Below are positions 6,118-6,697 of a stretch of 6,697 nt of DNA, piece by piece; positions within the stretch are counted from its first letter, which is position 1; each line of letters starts with the position of its first letter. The DNA comes from a bacterium ADurb.Bin374. Lineage in GTDB: Bacteria; Riflebacteria; Ozemobacteria; Ozemobacterales; Ozemobacteraceae. The stretch covers positions 1 through 6,697 of the forward strand of contig MWAR01000441.1 of assembly GCA_002068715.1 (NCBI GenBank), written 5' to 3'. The notes beneath the pieces were generated by a model. That model had not been told where the DNA came from, made no database searches, and saw only the letters and a program-made list of their open reading frames with translations. The translations under genes were made by a program, and so were the position numbers.

Positions 6118-6126
6118 ATCATACCA
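6118..6126 (-). promoter_or_regulatory. Candidate extended -10 promoter of the ftsE operon
   Basis: The minus strand reads TGGTATGAT, a TGn-TATGAT extended -10 with 5 of 6 matches in the hexamer. Only a weak -35 (TGGCAA, 18-nt spacer) is visible. Transcription would begin near 6111, leaving about 5 nt before the ATG at 6106. The match is good, but the location is unusual, so confidence is limited. Confidence 0.35.
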
Positions 6127-6167
6127 TGAAGGTTTCGCTCATTGCCATACTGATTCGCCAAATAATG

Positions 6168-6196
6168 TTGGAACTTGAGAGGGGGCAGTGTATGAT
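6168..6196 (+). promoter_or_regulatory. Candidate sigma-70 type promoter of the PilT-like gene
   Basis: TTGGAA (4 of 6) and TATGAT (5 of 6) are separated by the ideal 17 nt. Transcription would start near 6203, giving a leader of about 33 nt that includes the strong ribosome site at 6223-6228. Confidence 0.5.
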
Positions 6197-6222
6197 TGTC
6201 GAGCTTGTCGGTATATCTCAGT

Positions 6223-6228
6223 GGAGGA
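6223..6228 (+). promoter_or_regulatory. Ribosome binding site of the PilT-like gene
   Basis: GGAGGA lies 7 nt before the ATG at 6236 and fixes that start. The nearby GTG at 6232 is in another frame that ends after a few codons. Confidence 0.85.
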
Positions 6229-6235
6229 TCCGTGA

Positions 6236-6697
6236 ATGATCTTCGAATTGCTGAAAATGTGCACTGAACGCGGCGCATCCGATCTTCATTTCAAGGTCGG
6301 ATACCCCCCGATTCTCCGCATCGACGGCAGCATGCTGCCGCTGAAGATGAAAGAGATCGATCATGCGGACTACGAAAACATGCTGGAAGCGATTCTCGAC
6401 GATTACCAGCTCACGAAGTTCATCGAGCACCGCAAACTCGATCTCGGCTACAGCTTTGCCAATGCCCGGTTCCGGGTGAACCTGTTCTTCGATTACAATG
6501 GAGGCAGCGCCGTGTTTCGCGTCATCCCCTTCCTCCAGCTGAACTTCGACGACATCGGGTTGCCGAAAGCGGCCCGCGCGATGATCGAGCGCCCGTTCGG
6601 CCTCATCCTCGTGACGGGCTCCACCGGCGCGGGAAAATCGACGACACTCTCCACGTTCATCACGCATATCGTTTCGCACAAGGCCAAAAGCGTGATC
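6236..6697 (+). CDS. pilT: PilT-family pilus retraction ATPase, 3' end beyond the window
   Basis: The first 154 codons are present and run off the right edge. The N-terminus has the PilT signature GASDLHFKVGYPPILRIDG (13-31), and RFRVNLFF with VFRVIP (78-97) matches the N-terminal domain that precedes the ATPase core. The Walker A motif is GSTGAGKST (128-136), a minor variant of the common GPTGSGKST. The Asp box, Walker B, His box and any C-terminal AIRNLI-type motif lie outside the window. Members are hexameric cytoplasmic ATPases that depolymerise type IV pili and drive retraction. PilU or another paralogue cannot be excluded from this part alone. It is divergent from ftsE, and no other pilus motor gene is visible. 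The pseudopilins on the left are 5 kb away on the other strand, so a functional link is only suggestive. Confidence 0.92.
   Translation, partial: MIFELLKMCTERGASDLHFKVGYPPILRIDGSMLPLKMKEIDHADYENMLEAILDDYQLTKFIEHRKLDLGYSFANARFRVNLFFDYNGGSAVFRVIPFLQLNFDDIGLPKAARAMIERPFGLILVTGSTGAGKSTTLSTFITHIVSHKAKSVI

Larger units (their letters stand above)
6107..6235. other. Divergent intergenic region between ftsE and the PilT-like gene
   Basis: 129 bp holding candidate promoters for both directions, with the two -10 elements roughly 65-75 bp apart. No gene or clear palindromic operator is visible. The two units are close enough for shared control, but nothing in the sequence shows it. Confidence 0.6.

Noticed and set aside
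4991..6178. Long plus-strand open frame opposite ftsE and ftsX
   Set aside because: Both opposing genes are certain, and the mirror frame is charged and repetitive with no motif. It also spans two genes.
1..6697. CRISPR arrays, tRNA or rRNA genes, insertion sequences, prophage genes
   Set aside because: I saw no regularly spaced repeats, no tRNA-like cloverleaf signature and no transposase or integrase reading frame on either strand.

Overview
The window holds eight protein-coding genes. Seven lie on the minus strand and one, cut by the right edge, lies on the plus strand. The host is a diderm (Gram-negative type) bacterium. The evidence is a periplasmic carboxyl-terminal protease, an FtsEX-EnvC type division module, GspG-like pseudopilins and a PilT-family ATPase. 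Base composition looks fairly G+C rich, near 58-60% by eye. The set would fit Deltaproteobacteria in the old broad sense, Acidobacteriota or a poorly sampled diderm phylum such as Riflebacteria. The sequence alone does not settle the lineage.

Right part (about 6.7 kb down to 3.2 kb). A 129-bp divergent region (6107-6235) separates a PilT-like retraction ATPase (plus strand, 5' 154 codons only) from a minus-strand division operon. That operon is ftsE, a 30-bp gap, ftsX, an ATGA overlap, then an EnvC-like murein hydrolase activator. FtsE is the cytoplasmic ATPase and FtsX the membrane subunit. The EnvC-like protein is a secreted coiled-coil factor whose LytM domain has lost metal ligands, so it should activate other cell-wall hydrolases rather than cut peptidoglycan itself.

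Middle (2795-3209). This 415-bp gap has no credible gene. It contains, on the way from envC to ctpA, a period-8 triplicated repeat, a REP-like nested palindrome, a terminator-like hairpin, and a candidate ctpA promoter followed by a short perfect palindrome in the predicted leader.

Left part (1-2794). ctpA encodes a PDZ-containing S41 serine protease with an apparent Ser-Lys-Gln catalytic triad. It is followed on the same strand, with gaps of only 6 to 28 bp, by three genes with type IV prepilin (class III) signal peptides. Two are complete and share a GspG-like C-terminus ending in DGTNxxDW. The third is cut by the left edge. ctpA and the pseudopilins look like one transcription unit.

Most of this is conserved cell-envelope machinery. 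The least explained points are the linkage of ctpA to three pseudopilins, the composite palindrome, and the likely near-leaderless start of ftsE. I did not find a clear new system.
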